Part shown: piece by piece, positions 44,756 through 55,729 of the stretch | Numbering within the stretch: the stretch's first letter is position 1 | Layout of the letters: every line of letters begins with the position of its first letter | Assembly (NCBI GenBank): GCA_900550445.1 | Contig: URSF01000001.1 | Span: forward strand, 1-64,000 | Reading direction: 5' to 3' | Length of the DNA stretch: 64,000 nucleotides | From: an uncultured Rhodospirillaceae bacterium | Lineage (GTDB): Bacteria > Pseudomonadota > Alphaproteobacteria > CAAGCB01 > CAG-977 | The notes under the pieces: generated by a model | Database searches by the model: none | The model's input: the letters and a program-made list of their open reading frames with translations, nothing else | What the model was told of the DNA's origin: nothing | Position numbers and translations under genes: made by a program

Positions 44756-45325
44756 ATGACGGAAAAACAAACTTTTAAACAGAAAATACCGAATTACCTG
44801 ACATTTATGCGGATTTTGGTTATTCCGGGCGTGGTGGCTTCCTTTTCTTTCCCCGGTATTCTGGCCGCGTGGGTGGGCTGCGGACTGTTTATTGCAGCGT
44901 CCATAACGGATTATTTTGACGGATACCTGGCCAGAAAGTTCAAAAGCACTTCCAGTCTGGGGCGGATTTTCGATCCGATAGCCGATAAACTGCTGGTCGC
45001 CGCGACATTGTTGATGATGGCGGCTTATGACCGTTTGGGGTATACCGGATTGTGGCCGGCCGTCGTTATTTTGTGCCGCGAAGTTCTGGTTTCCGGATTG
45101 CGTGAGTTTTTGGCGGAAATCCGAATCGGACTGCCCGTAACCCGGTTGGCAAAATGGAAAACGGGTATTCAGATGGTGGCGATCCCCATGCTGATGGTGG
45201 CTGATTTTTCCCCGTGGTTCTGCTATTTCGGCGAAGTGGGTGAAGTGTTGATCTGGGTTGCCGCTTTGCTGACGGTCATTACGGGATATGACTATTTGCG
45301 CGCGGGGCTGAAACATCTGGATTAA
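44756..45325 (+). CDS. pgsA: CDP-diacylglycerol-glycerol-3-phosphate 3-phosphatidyltransferase
   Basis: Makes phosphatidylglycerol phosphate in the inner membrane. 189 residues, about five to six helices, with the CDP-alcohol phosphotransferase signature DGYLARKF...GRIFDPIADK (DG-x2-AR-x8-G-x3-D-x3-D) around residues 60-82. Own terminator follows. Confidence 0.95.
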   Translation: MTEKQTFKQKIPNYLTFMRILVIPGVVASFSFPGILAAWVGCGLFIAASITDYFDGYLARKFKSTSSLGRIFDPIADKLLVAATLLMMAAYDRLGYTGLWPAVVILCREVLVSGLREFLAEIRIGLPVTRLAKWKTGIQMVAIPMLMVADFSPWFCYFGEVGEVLIWVAALLTVITGYDYLRAGLKHLD

Positions 45326-45344
45326 AAGATTTTTTTGAAAAATC

Positions 45345-45375
45345 AAAAGCCCGCTTTTCAAAGGCGGGCTTTTTA
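45345..45375 (+). terminator. Terminator of pgsA
   Basis: A 7-bp stem AGCCCGC/GCGGGCT with a 9-base loop, then T5. Confidence 0.88.
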
Positions 45376-45415
45376 TGTTAATACAAAAACGGCTTTGTTA
45401 TTTGGAGGCTTTTGA

Positions 45416-46411
45416 ATGAAAAATATTATTCTTACGGGTGTAAAACCGACCGGAACGCCGCATCTGGGAAACTATTTCGGTGCGATCAAACCGGCCGTTG
45501 AACTGATGAAAGATCCCGATGCGCAATGTTTTTATTTTATTGCGGATTATCATGCACTGACGACGCTGCAGTCTGCGGCGGACATGCAGAAATATTTTTA
45601 TGAAATCGCCTGCACGTGGCTGGCCGCCGGTCTGGATCCCGACAAAGCCGTTTTTTACAGACAGTCCGATATTCCAGAAGTGTTTGAATTAACGACGATT
45701 ATTTCCAACGTTACGCCGAAAGGGCTGATGAACCGCGCCCATGCGTATAAAGCCTGCGTTGAAAAAAACGAAGCGGCCGGCGTTGACCGCGACGCCGATA
45801 TCAACATGGGGCTGTACAATTATCCGATTTTAATGGCGGCGGATATTATGCTGTTTAACACAAAGTATGTCCCCGTCGGCCAGGATCAAAAGCAGCATGT
45901 CGAAATTGCCCGCGATATCGCGCAGTACTTTAATAAAAAATACGGTAAATCCTTGATGGTGCCGTGCGAAAAAATCAGCGAACAGGTCGCGACGCTGGCG
46001 GGTTTGGACGGGCGGAAAATGTCGAAGAGCTATAACAACGTCATTCCTTTGTTCTGTCCGGAAAAACAGCTGCATAAATGCGTCATGTCGATCAAAACGG
46101 ATTGTTCCGCGCCGAATGATCCGAAAGACACGAACAGCATTTTGTTCACGCTGTATAAATTGTTCGCGTCGCCGGAACAAATCGCGGCTTATGAGCAGGC
46201 TTTTCATGACGGCATTTTGTGGTCGGAAGCCAAAAAACAGCTGTTTGGAGTTATGAACGCCTATTTGTCGCCGATGCGTGAAAAGTACGATTATTATATG
46301 GCGCATCACGATGAAGTCGACGATATTCTGGCTCAGGGGGCGGCAAAGGCTCGCGTTATTGCCAAAGAAACGATGGAACGGGTCAGAAAAGCGATCGGCG
46401 CCAGACGTTAA
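45416..46411 (+). CDS. trpS: Tryptophanyl-tRNA synthetase
   Basis: Charges tRNA-Trp. 331 residues of class I: HLGNYFGAI (HIGH motif) near residue 18, GVDRD and ILMAADIMLF in the core, and KMSKSYNN (KMSKS) near residue 201. TTGGAGG lies 8 bases before the ATG. Neighbourhood with murJ, glnD and mutS is conserved in alphaproteobacteria. Confidence 0.97.
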   Translation: MKNIILTGVKPTGTPHLGNYFGAIKPAVELMKDPDAQCFYFIADYHALTTLQSAADMQKYFYEIACTWLAAGLDPDKAVFYRQSDIPEVFELTTIISNVTPKGLMNRAHAYKACVEKNEAAGVDRDADINMGLYNYPILMAADIMLFNTKYVPVGQDQKQHVEIARDIAQYFNKKYGKSLMVPCEKISEQVATLAGLDGRKMSKSYNNVIPLFCPEKQLHKCVMSIKTDCSAPNDPKDTNSILFTLYKLFASPEQIAAYEQAFHDGILWSEAKKQLFGVMNAYLSPMREKYDYYMAHHDEVDDILAQGAAKARVIAKETMERVRKAIGARR

Positions 46412-46414
46412 AGT

Positions 46415-46443
46415 AAAAAACTCCGCTGCGGCGGAGTTTTTTT
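46415..46443. terminator. Bidirectional terminator between trpS and the repeat protein gene
   Basis: Stem ACTCCGC/GCGGAGT with a 4-base loop, flanked by A6 and T7. Confidence 0.88.
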
Positions 46444-47608
46444 ATCTGCACCAACCGTGAGCAAACAGTTTTTGCAGCAGTTCCCGGTCGGCGTTCGCTG
46501 TTTTTTCGTTATAGGAATAAGACGAGAAGATTTCTCCGTTCGCGGCCGCGGCGACTGTCGGCGCGCCGGAAAGTTCCGCCTGATGCGGCGACAATAATCC
46601 GCTCAGTTCGTTTTGGGGAATGTGACAGATTTTGCCGAATCCTTTTTTCTGATTGTTTTTTTCAATGACGTTGGCCAGCTTGATTTGGCAGCCGCCGCCG
46701 GAAAAAACGGATTGAACGCCGGTTTGTATTTTAATGTTTTTTATCGTTTGGGTTTTGACCGGGCCTTTGTATTCTTTTTCATTTCGCGCGCAGGCGTTCA
46801 GCGCGTACAACAGTCCGTCCGCCTGATATTCGGGAACATAGCGGGCGGCGGTATCGTCTTCGGCCAGATCATACAAATCTTCCAGTCCGCCGATGCCGTC
46901 AAGCTGTTCGTCGGTTAGAAGCAGTTCAAACGGCGGAAAAGACAGAACGCACCTGCCGTTTTCTTTTCCGCGGACAGTAATTTCCGTTGAAAGGAACAGA
47001 AAATTTTTTTCCAAAGATCCGGGAAGGCAGGATCGAATTTTTTCAATAAACTCCGGCGGGAAAGATAAAAGCTGTTCTTTTAATTTTTCTTCGTCCTGTT
47101 TTGTCGGTTCCAGAATTTCGCAGGCGGTATTGTTGATTTTGTTCCAGACAATATTGAATTTATTGTCGGTCATGGTTGTCTGCATGGGAATTTTTTCTTT
47201 TTTCCCGTCCGGCGTTTCCAAAAACAAATAAGTCGTAAAACTTTCCGTAACGGGAGTTGTCGAACGATCCAGCATGGCCTGATAGATTTCTTGACGCTGT
47301 TCGGGTGAAACACGGCAGACGGTGCTGCCAAACAGACCGTTAACGACGGAAAAGGCGCAGAAACCGGCTTCGTCTTTTCCTTTAACGGTAATTTGTATGG
47401 AAAACGGGACGTTGCCGAAAAGGGCGCCGAGAGCCTTTAAACGGGGATTTGCCTGCGTAAAATCTTCAGAATAGGGCAGGCAATCCTTTGCCGCGGCCAG
47501 CAGAGCGTCCGAAAAATTAAACGGTTCCGCCGATTCGTTTTTTATCGTTATCTGGGCGGATACCGGCAAGGAGAACAGCAGAAACACAAAAACAACCGCT
47601 TTTTTCAT
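46442..47608 (-). CDS. Secreted protein with three related Cys-containing repeats, unknown function
   Basis: 388 residues: signal peptide (to about 18, VSAQ). The mature part holds three divergent copies of a module: a helix ending in a Cys (KDCLPYS near 43, IRSCLPGS near 194, ALNACARN near 271), about 15-35 residues later a strand of the type ITVKGK (IQITVKGKD, TEITVRGKE, IKIQTGVQ), then a second Cys in a strand (GFCAFSV, GRCVLSF, GGCQIKL). The paired Cys probably form disulfides in the periplasm. A final Cys is three residues from the end. No family recognised. The gene is 7 bases after murJ and probably in its operon. Confidence 0.7.
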   Translation of the reverse strand: MKKAVVFVFLLFSLPVSAQITIKNESAEPFNFSDALLAAAKDCLPYSEDFTQANPRLKALGALFGNVPFSIQITVKGKDEAGFCAFSVVNGLFGSTVCRVSPEQRQEIYQAMLDRSTTPVTESFTTYLFLETPDGKKEKIPMQTTMTDNKFNIVWNKINNTACEILEPTKQDEEKLKEQLLSFPPEFIEKIRSCLPGSLEKNFLFLSTEITVRGKENGRCVLSFPPFELLLTDEQLDGIGGLEDLYDLAEDDTAARYVPEYQADGLLYALNACARNEKEYKGPVKTQTIKNIKIQTGVQSVFSGGGCQIKLANVIEKNNQKKGFGKICHIPQNELSGLLSPHQAELSGAPTVAAAANGEIFSSYSYNEKTANADRELLQKLFAHGWCR

Positions 47609-47615
47609 GGCAGGA

Positions 47616-49211
47616 TCACCCCGTTTTTTTTCTACGCAGCCGGCTTTTTATTTCTTTCAGATCAACGCCGCCCGAAATCAGGACAAATACGGTAAAGACG
47701 ATACCGCCGGCCATGATCAGGGCAGTCAGCAGTCCGAATTTTAACAGTTGTTCCCCATGTATCCAGTCCGGGAAACAAATATCCGTTTCTTTTTTCAACA
47801 TGCCGACGGTCGCGGTCATAAGCAGCGTTGAAAAAACAATCGAGGCCGTCCGTTTTTTAAAGGTTTTGTCCGTCTGATGCAGCCGTTGTTTTTTGATGCG
47901 CAAAATATATTGAATCACATTGATCCAGGCGACGATTCCGGTGGCCAGAGCAATGCCGACATACCCGAACACGGGCAGGAACGCGGAACACAGAGCGATA
48001 TACAGCCCCAAAGCCCAGGCAGCGATGCGTACCGGTGTGACGGTATCGCCGCGCGCATAGAAAACGGGGGCCAGCGTTTTTGACAGAATATAGGCCGGCA
48101 GCCCGGAAGCATAAGCGCATAAGGCCGCTGCCGTTTTAATCGTCGCCGTCGAATCGAAGGCTCCGCGTTCAAACAAAACGGCGATAATCGGTCCGCTTAA
48201 CACCATTAATCCCGCCATGGAGGGAACCGAGGCCAGCAGGGCAAATTCCAGCGCCCGGTTTAAACTGTTTTGCGCTTGTTCGTTTTCTCCGGCTTTTAAT
48301 TGGCGTGTCAAAATCGGCAGCAGCGCCGTTCCGATTGCCGCGCCGATAATGCCGACCGGCAGCTGATACAGCCGGTTGGCGTAATACAGCCAGGAAACGG
48401 CACCCGTTGCCAGAAAAGAAACGAATAAAGTGTCTAAAAACAAATTGATCTGATAAATGCCGGATCCGAACACGCCGGGCAGGATACGTTTCATCAGCAG
48501 TTTTAATTCTTCGGATTTATTGTGCAGGACTCGTTTGATACTTTGCAGCCCCAAAGGCAGCCCGGCGCGGCGCGTATGCCAGATCAGCCATAACAGCTGA
48601 AAAACGCCCGCCGCCGCGACGCCGGCGGACAAAGCGTAACCGTAATTGCCGCCGAACAAAGGCGTAAAGGCAAACAGCGACGCGATCATCGTCAGATTCA
48701 GCAGTACCGGCGTTAAAGCCGCCGCGGCAAAATATCCCATTGAATTCAATATGCCGCTTTGCAGTGAATTTAACGATACCAGCAGCAGATAGGGAAACGT
48801 AATGCGCGCCATGACGACGGCTGCGTCAAACTTTTCGGGATCTTCGATAAAACCCGGCGCCTGAAGCATAATGAAAACAGGCATGGCGATTTCGGCGGCT
48901 GCCGGAAACAGCAGGACAATGTAAAACAAAGCGGAAAAAGCTTCTTCGGCAAACAGGCGCGCCTGTTCTTTTCCTTTTGTTTCCAGGCGTTCTGAAAACA
49001 AAGGGACGAACGCGACGTTAAAAGCGCCTTCGGCAAACAGGCTTCTGAATAAATTCGGCAGCTTGAACGCGACGAAAAAAGCGTCGGCAATCATGCCCGC
49101 CCCCATGAAATTCGCGATCAGCAAATCGCGGACAAATCCCAAGACGCGGCTGACCATCGTCCAGCCTCCGACGGTTAGAATTGATTTAATCACTGAAAGC
49201 GGCGCTGCCAT
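47616..49211 (-). CDS. murJ: Lipid II flippase MurJ
   Basis: 531 residues with about 14 membrane helices of the MVF/MOP superfamily. TMVSRVLGFVRD near residue 18, ADAFFVAFKLPNLFRSLFAEGAFN (positions about 42-65) with the essential Arg and Glu, and PALAALALLN-like later helices are typical. It moves the peptidoglycan precursor across the inner membrane. The start overlaps glnD by 26 bases. Confidence 0.95.
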   Translation of the reverse strand: MAAPLSVIKSILTVGGWTMVSRVLGFVRDLLIANFMGAGMIADAFFVAFKLPNLFRSLFAEGAFNVAFVPLFSERLETKGKEQARLFAEEAFSALFYIVLLFPAAAEIAMPVFIMLQAPGFIEDPEKFDAAVVMARITFPYLLLVSLNSLQSGILNSMGYFAAAALTPVLLNLTMIASLFAFTPLFGGNYGYALSAGVAAAGVFQLLWLIWHTRRAGLPLGLQSIKRVLHNKSEELKLLMKRILPGVFGSGIYQINLFLDTLFVSFLATGAVSWLYYANRLYQLPVGIIGAAIGTALLPILTRQLKAGENEQAQNSLNRALEFALLASVPSMAGLMVLSGPIIAVLFERGAFDSTATIKTAAALCAYASGLPAYILSKTLAPVFYARGDTVTPVRIAAWALGLYIALCSAFLPVFGYVGIALATGIVAWINVIQYILRIKKQRLHQTDKTFKKRTASIVFSTLLMTATVGMLKKETDICFPDWIHGEQLLKFGLLTALIMAGGIVFTVFVLISGGVDLKEIKSRLRRKKTG

Positions 49212-51690
49212 TGATCGTATCCAATAAAGCTGTTTTTATTTGTTGCACTTTGTCGCCGCCGGTAATTTTACCGCCGTTTTCGTCCGTGACGTAAAACACG
49301 TCGACAATACGGGAACCATACGTGTAAACGTGCGCGGACACAATCTTTAAATTCAATTTTGTCATCGTGTGCGTTACGGCGTGCAGAAATCCGGTGCAGT
49401 CCGTGCCGTTGATTTCAATCAGCGTGCAGGAATCGGACGCTGCGTTGTTTATGAAAACTCTGGGCGGACACCATAAAACGGACGAAGCGGGCGCTTTTAA
49501 CCGTTTTAATCGCAGTTTTTCTTTGATTGCGGCCGTATCCGCCCGCATGATGCTGTTTTGCAGGCGCTGTATTTTTTTCGCGGAATTCAAAGGCTTTTTT
49601 TCATTTAACAGGTTGGTTTCCTGAATTAAAAAAGTATCCAGCGCCATGCCGTTGTCCAGCGTCGCGATCTGGGCTTCGACGACGGAAACGTCTTCAATCG
49701 CCATGGCGCCGGTAATTTCGGCAAACAAACCGTCATGGTCGGGGGCGAGGACAATAAATTCGCTGACGGCGCGTTCGGCGTCCGTCGTGATCGAAAAAGC
49801 GTATTGTCCGGCGGCCGCTTTTCCCGCCATTTGTTTTTGCGCCGGCGTCAGGCAGCGCGCACGGCTGTCCGCTCCCTGCATTTTTTCCAAAGCCAGTGTA
49901 AACAAGTCTTTTAACAATTTATCTTTAAAAGAATTCCAAACGTTCGGTCCGACGGCTTTGATATCTGCGGCGGTTAAAGCGTATAACAGCTTTAAACGTT
50001 CGGGCGACTGAACGACGTCAACGAAATCTTTGATTGTCTTGGGGTCAAAGATGTCGCGTTTAAAGGCTGTTTCGCTCATCATCAAATGGTGCCCGACCAG
50101 CCAGACGACCGTTTCGGCGTCGTCGTTTTCTACGCCCAGTTCCGCCGTTATTTTTTTTGCCAGTTCCGCGCCTTTGGCCGCATGGTCGCCGCCCAGCCCT
50201 TTGCCTATGTCATGCAGCAAAGTCCCCAGATATAACGCCCGTTTTGACTGCGGCATTAATTCTTCTTCGGTATCGGATAAAAAACCGACGGCTTTGAACG
50301 TGTGTTCGTCCGTTGTATAAACATGGTACAGGTCGAACTGTACTTGTGCGACGATATTTTGAAATTCGGGAATCAGGTAACCTAAAACGCCGCTTTCCGC
50401 CATTTGGCGCAGGGACGATTCCGGAGAATCCGACAGCAGAATTTCAAAGAACATTTGCCGTGTTTCCGGCATATTGCGCACGCGGCGCATTAATTTTGAA
50501 TTATCCGTTATCAACTGTAATGTCTGCGGATTCAGGGATAACTTTAAACGCTGCTTTAAAACGAACGCCTGTAACAAAGCCAGCGGATTTTCGTTAAAAT
50601 GCAGGTGGTCTTTAAAGGCGATCCGGTTGTTGATCAGGTAAAAGTCGGTTGTGTCTTTCAGCGGAGCAATCAGAGGCGTTCCGCTTAAAATGTCGGTAAT
50701 GGCCACGGTAATCTGGCCGGACAGTTCCCCGACCGTTTTGCAGGTCAGGTAATAATGCTTCATAAACCGTTCCGCCGCGGACTGCCCCGTACGACTGACG
50801 TATCCCATTCGTTCCGCGATTTTCTGTTGCGCGTCAAATGTCAGAATATCGCCCGCCTTGCCGTTTAACAGGTGCAGATGGCAGCGGACGGCCGCTAAAA
50901 AACGATGCGCTTTTAAAAATTTGTGACAGGCGACGGGACTTAGAATCCCCAAGCCGACCAAATCGGGCATATCGGTAATGCCGAACAGATATTTTGCCAG
51001 CCAGAACATCAAATGCAGATCGCGCAGGCCGCCGCGGCCTTCTTTAACGTTGGGTTCCAGCATGTATTTCGATTGTCCCATACGTTTATAACGCGTTCGG
51101 CGTTCGTCCAGTTTTGCTTCGACAAATTCCCGCTGTGTTCCGTCAGTGCGCAGCGTTTCATACCGGGCGCAGAAATCGTTGAACAAAGCTTTGTTCCCCC
51201 ACACCGGACGGCTTTCCAGCAGATTTGTCCGGATACTGACGTCACGGCGAGCTTCTGAAATACATTGCGCGGGTGTGCGGACGGACGATCCGACTTTCAG
51301 CCCCGCGTCCCACAACAGAGAAGTGATAAAGGAAACGATTTCCAGATTTTCCTGATCGCCTTCATTAAACAAAAACAGCACGTCAACGTCCGAATACGGC
51401 GCCAGTTCTTTTCGTCCGTATCCGCCGACGGCCGCCAGCGCCAAACCGTTCCCCGCGCCGGGAAAAACGGTTTCGTTCAAAAAGGTCATTGTTTCCGACA
51501 GCATTTGATCCAGTTCGTCGGCATGGAAAAACATCGCTTCCAATCCGCTGATTGACGGCGAATTCAGCGTCTGTGCCAGATTTGCCAGAATTTGGTCGCG
51601 CTTTTGCCGCAATACCGCGGCCGGCGCCGCTTTTTTATCGGCCGGCGCGGCGGTATTCCATGCCTGTTCCAGATCGTGTTTTAATGTCAT
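49186..51690 (-). CDS. glnD: PII uridylyltransferase/uridylyl-removing enzyme
   Basis: Glutamine sensor that modifies PII. 834 residues, slightly short for the family: nucleotidyltransferase domain with GGYGRKELAPYSDVDVLF (near 88-105), GlnD-type helical region with REGRGGLRDLH-like KEGRGGLRDL, HD domain with LLHDIGKGLGGDHA (near 485), and two C-terminal ACT domains (about 655-730 and 765-834). Overlaps mutS by ATGA upstream and murJ downstream. Confidence 0.95.
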   Translation of the reverse strand: MTLKHDLEQAWNTAAPADKKAAPAAVLRQKRDQILANLAQTLNSPSISGLEAMFFHADELDQMLSETMTFLNETVFPGAGNGLALAAVGGYGRKELAPYSDVDVLFLFNEGDQENLEIVSFITSLLWDAGLKVGSSVRTPAQCISEARRDVSIRTNLLESRPVWGNKALFNDFCARYETLRTDGTQREFVEAKLDERRTRYKRMGQSKYMLEPNVKEGRGGLRDLHLMFWLAKYLFGITDMPDLVGLGILSPVACHKFLKAHRFLAAVRCHLHLLNGKAGDILTFDAQQKIAERMGYVSRTGQSAAERFMKHYYLTCKTVGELSGQITVAITDILSGTPLIAPLKDTTDFYLINNRIAFKDHLHFNENPLALLQAFVLKQRLKLSLNPQTLQLITDNSKLMRRVRNMPETRQMFFEILLSDSPESSLRQMAESGVLGYLIPEFQNIVAQVQFDLYHVYTTDEHTFKAVGFLSDTEEELMPQSKRALYLGTLLHDIGKGLGGDHAAKGAELAKKITAELGVENDDAETVVWLVGHHLMMSETAFKRDIFDPKTIKDFVDVVQSPERLKLLYALTAADIKAVGPNVWNSFKDKLLKDLFTLALEKMQGADSRARCLTPAQKQMAGKAAAGQYAFSITTDAERAVSEFIVLAPDHDGLFAEITGAMAIEDVSVVEAQIATLDNGMALDTFLIQETNLLNEKKPLNSAKKIQRLQNSIMRADTAAIKEKLRLKRLKAPASSVLWCPPRVFINNAASDSCTLIEINGTDCTGFLHAVTHTMTKLNLKIVSAHVYTYGSRIVDVFYVTDENGGKITGGDKVQQIKTALLDTINGSAAFSD

Positions 51691-54404
51691 TTGTTTTGAT
51701 CTGCCAGTTGTTTTAATCTGTACAGTTCGTCCAGAGCCTGCCTGGGCGTCAGGTTGTCGGGGATAATTTTACTTAAGGCTTCGATAACGGGAGAAGGTTC
51801 GGATATTTTTTCCGGTTCCGTTTTTTCTGTTTCCGCTTTCTTTTTAACCAAAGCGAATAAAGGCAGGTCGTTCATGAAATTGATTTCATAAGAACCCTGC
51901 TTTTCCATTTGTTCCAGCACTTGTCCGGCTCTGGCGATAACGGCGGGAGGCAGCCCGGCCAGCCGCCCGACGTGAATGCCGTAAGAACGATCCGCCGTTC
52001 CTTTAATGACTTCATGCAGGAAAATGACGTTTCCTTTCCATTCTTTGATCCGCATGGTGTACAGCGACAAATGCGCCAGCATTTCGGTCAAAGCCGTTAA
52101 TTCGTGATAATGCGTTGCGAACAAAGCGCGGGATTTGTTGACGTCGTGCAGATGTTCCACAACGGCCCAGGCAATGGACAGCCCGTCGAAAGTCGCCGTT
52201 CCGCGGCCGATTTCGTCCAGAATAACCAAAGACCGTTCGGTCGACTGGTTTAAAATTGCCGCCGTTTCGATCATTTCGACCATAAAGGTTGACCGCCCGC
52301 GCGCCAGATCGTCCGCCGCGCCGACGCGGGAAAACAGCTTGTCCACTATGCCGATTCGCGCGGACTGCGCCGGTACGTAACACCCGGCCTGCGCCAAAAT
52401 GGCAATCAAGGCGTTCTGACGTAAAAACGTGCTTTTGCCCGCCATGTTCGGGCCGGTGATCAGCCACAGCCGCCCGTCTTTTGTTTCATGATTGCCCAAG
52501 CGACAATCGTTGGTGATAAACCCGGATTCATGCGCGGCTTTCATTGTTTGTTCGACAACGGGGTGACGGCCTTTGACAATATCAAATGCCAGACTGTCTT
52601 CCAGCACGGGGCGACAGTAATCATGTTCTTCCGCGGTCTGCGCCAATCCGGCGGCAACGTCCAGAACGGCTAAGATCTGCGCGTTGCGGGCAATCTGATC
52701 GGCGGCTTTCATGACTTTGTTGACCAGATCCGTAAACAGGTTTAATTCCAAAACCAGCGCTTTTTCCGCCGCGCCGCGCAGTTTGTCTTCCATTTCGGAC
52801 AACTCGACGGTCGTAAAGCGTACGGCGTTTGCCATTGTCTGCCTGTGCATGAAAATGGATTTTCCTTCGCGGGCTTCTTCCAAAATTTTCTGAGCGTTTT
52901 TGGCTGAAACCTCGATAAAGTATCCCATCAGGTTGTTATGCGATATCTTTAACCCGGAAACGCCGGCAATTTCGGTATATTTGGCTTGCAGTTCTATGAT
53001 CATCTGCCGGCTTTGGTCGCGCAGACGCTTTACTTCGTCCAGCTCGGCGCAATACATCGGCGCGATAAACCCGCCGTCGCGGGCCAGCAAAGGCAGATCC
53101 GCAGCCAAAGCACGGCACAGGGTATCCGTCAAATCGTCCAGACTGTTCAGCGATTTCAGGCAGTTTTCAATCGCCGAGGGCATGCCCAGTTCGGAATGCA
53201 GAGCCAGTTTCATATCCGGGATCTGCTTTAACGTATCGCGGATCGCGGCCAGGTCGCGCGGCCCGCCCCGGCCCAAAGACAGTCGCGCCAAAGCCCGTTC
53301 CATATCCGGACATTCGGCCAGCCGGTCGCGGATTGTCGCGCGGATTATGGGGTTTTTGATGAAAAATTCGATTCTGTCCAGCCGTTTGTTGATAGCGGCG
53401 ACGTCTGTCAACGGCAAAGAAAGATACCGTGACAACAGCCGCGCGCCCGAACCGGTGACTGTTTTATCAATGCTGGAAAACAAAGTCGGGCCTTTTTCTT
53501 CGCACAGGGAATGGAATAATTCCAAATTGCGCCGCGTTGCCGTATCAATTTCCATTAACCGGCCGGAAGTGAAGTGTTTCAGCGGATTTAGTCTGGGCGT
53601 TTGCCCTTTTTGTGTTAATTCGATGTAATCAACCAGAGCCCCCGCGGCCCCCAGTTCACATTTGTTAAAATGTCCGAAAGCGTCCAGCGTTTGAACGTTA
53701 AAGAATTTTTCCAGTCTTTTCTGTCCGTTTTCCGGAGAAAAGCGTACTGCCGGCAGAGGAGTCAGAATTCGTTTGAATTCGTTGAATAATTCAAAAAACT
53801 CAGGCGCTTGCAGAATTTTATCCGAAACAATGATTTCTTTCGGTTCCAGCCGGGAAATGCCGGCGGACAAAGGCCCCGGCGTTTTGTCGGGCAGTGTCTG
53901 GACGGCGAAATCTCCCGTCGATACGTCCACCCAGGCCATGCCGATGCCGTCGGCCGTCTGCGTCAGGGACAAAAGGTAATTGCAGGAACGGGGTTCCAAA
54001 ATGTTGTCTTCGGTCAGTGTTCCCGGCGTGATCAGCCGGATTACTTCGCGTTTGACCAATGTGCCGGACCCGCGTTCTTTGCGTGCCTGAACGGGATCTT
54101 CCATCTGTTCGCAGATGGCGACTTTAAATCCTTTTTTTATCAGACGGGAAAGATAAATTTCATGAGAATGAACCGGCACGCCGCACATCGGAATGTCCTG
54201 TCCTTTTTCGCGGTTGCGTTTGGTCAGAGCAATATCCAGCGCCGCCGAAGCTTTGATCGCGTCGTCAAAAAACATTTCGTAAAAATCGCCCATACGGTAA
54301 AACAGCAGATAGCCTTCGTTCTGGCGTTTGATTTCAAAATACTGTTCCATCATCGGCGTTGATTTCTGCGTTTTGTTCGGCGTCGTTTCAGCTGTTTGAT
54401 TCAT
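51687..54404 (-). CDS. mutS: DNA mismatch repair protein MutS
   Basis: 905 residues: mismatch-recognition domain with FYRMGDFYEMF (Phe-x-Glu type near 35-45), connector, lever and clamp, and an ABC-type ATPase with GPNMAGKST near 649-657, the STFMVEM signature and LVILDEIGRGT. C-terminal helix-turn-helix tail present. MutL is not in the window. Divergent from malic enzyme across 77 bases. Confidence 0.97.
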   Translation of the reverse strand: MNQTAETTPNKTQKSTPMMEQYFEIKRQNEGYLLFYRMGDFYEMFFDDAIKASAALDIALTKRNREKGQDIPMCGVPVHSHEIYLSRLIKKGFKVAICEQMEDPVQARKERGSGTLVKREVIRLITPGTLTEDNILEPRSCNYLLSLTQTADGIGMAWVDVSTGDFAVQTLPDKTPGPLSAGISRLEPKEIIVSDKILQAPEFFELFNEFKRILTPLPAVRFSPENGQKRLEKFFNVQTLDAFGHFNKCELGAAGALVDYIELTQKGQTPRLNPLKHFTSGRLMEIDTATRRNLELFHSLCEEKGPTLFSSIDKTVTGSGARLLSRYLSLPLTDVAAINKRLDRIEFFIKNPIIRATIRDRLAECPDMERALARLSLGRGGPRDLAAIRDTLKQIPDMKLALHSELGMPSAIENCLKSLNSLDDLTDTLCRALAADLPLLARDGGFIAPMYCAELDEVKRLRDQSRQMIIELQAKYTEIAGVSGLKISHNNLMGYFIEVSAKNAQKILEEAREGKSIFMHRQTMANAVRFTTVELSEMEDKLRGAAEKALVLELNLFTDLVNKVMKAADQIARNAQILAVLDVAAGLAQTAEEHDYCRPVLEDSLAFDIVKGRHPVVEQTMKAAHESGFITNDCRLGNHETKDGRLWLITGPNMAGKSTFLRQNALIAILAQAGCYVPAQSARIGIVDKLFSRVGAADDLARGRSTFMVEMIETAAILNQSTERSLVILDEIGRGTATFDGLSIAWAVVEHLHDVNKSRALFATHYHELTALTEMLAHLSLYTMRIKEWKGNVIFLHEVIKGTADRSYGIHVGRLAGLPPAVIARAGQVLEQMEKQGSYEINFMNDLPLFALVKKKAETEKTEPEKISEPSPVIEALSKIIPDNLTPRQALDELYRLKQLADQNK

Positions 54405-54481
54405 AGCAATTCACTTCTTTATTTATTTATGATATCTGTAATATATCCATTTTTAACCGATCAATAAAGACTTGAAATATC

Positions 54482-55723
<1,242 letters not shown>

Positions 55724-55729
55724 CGAATT

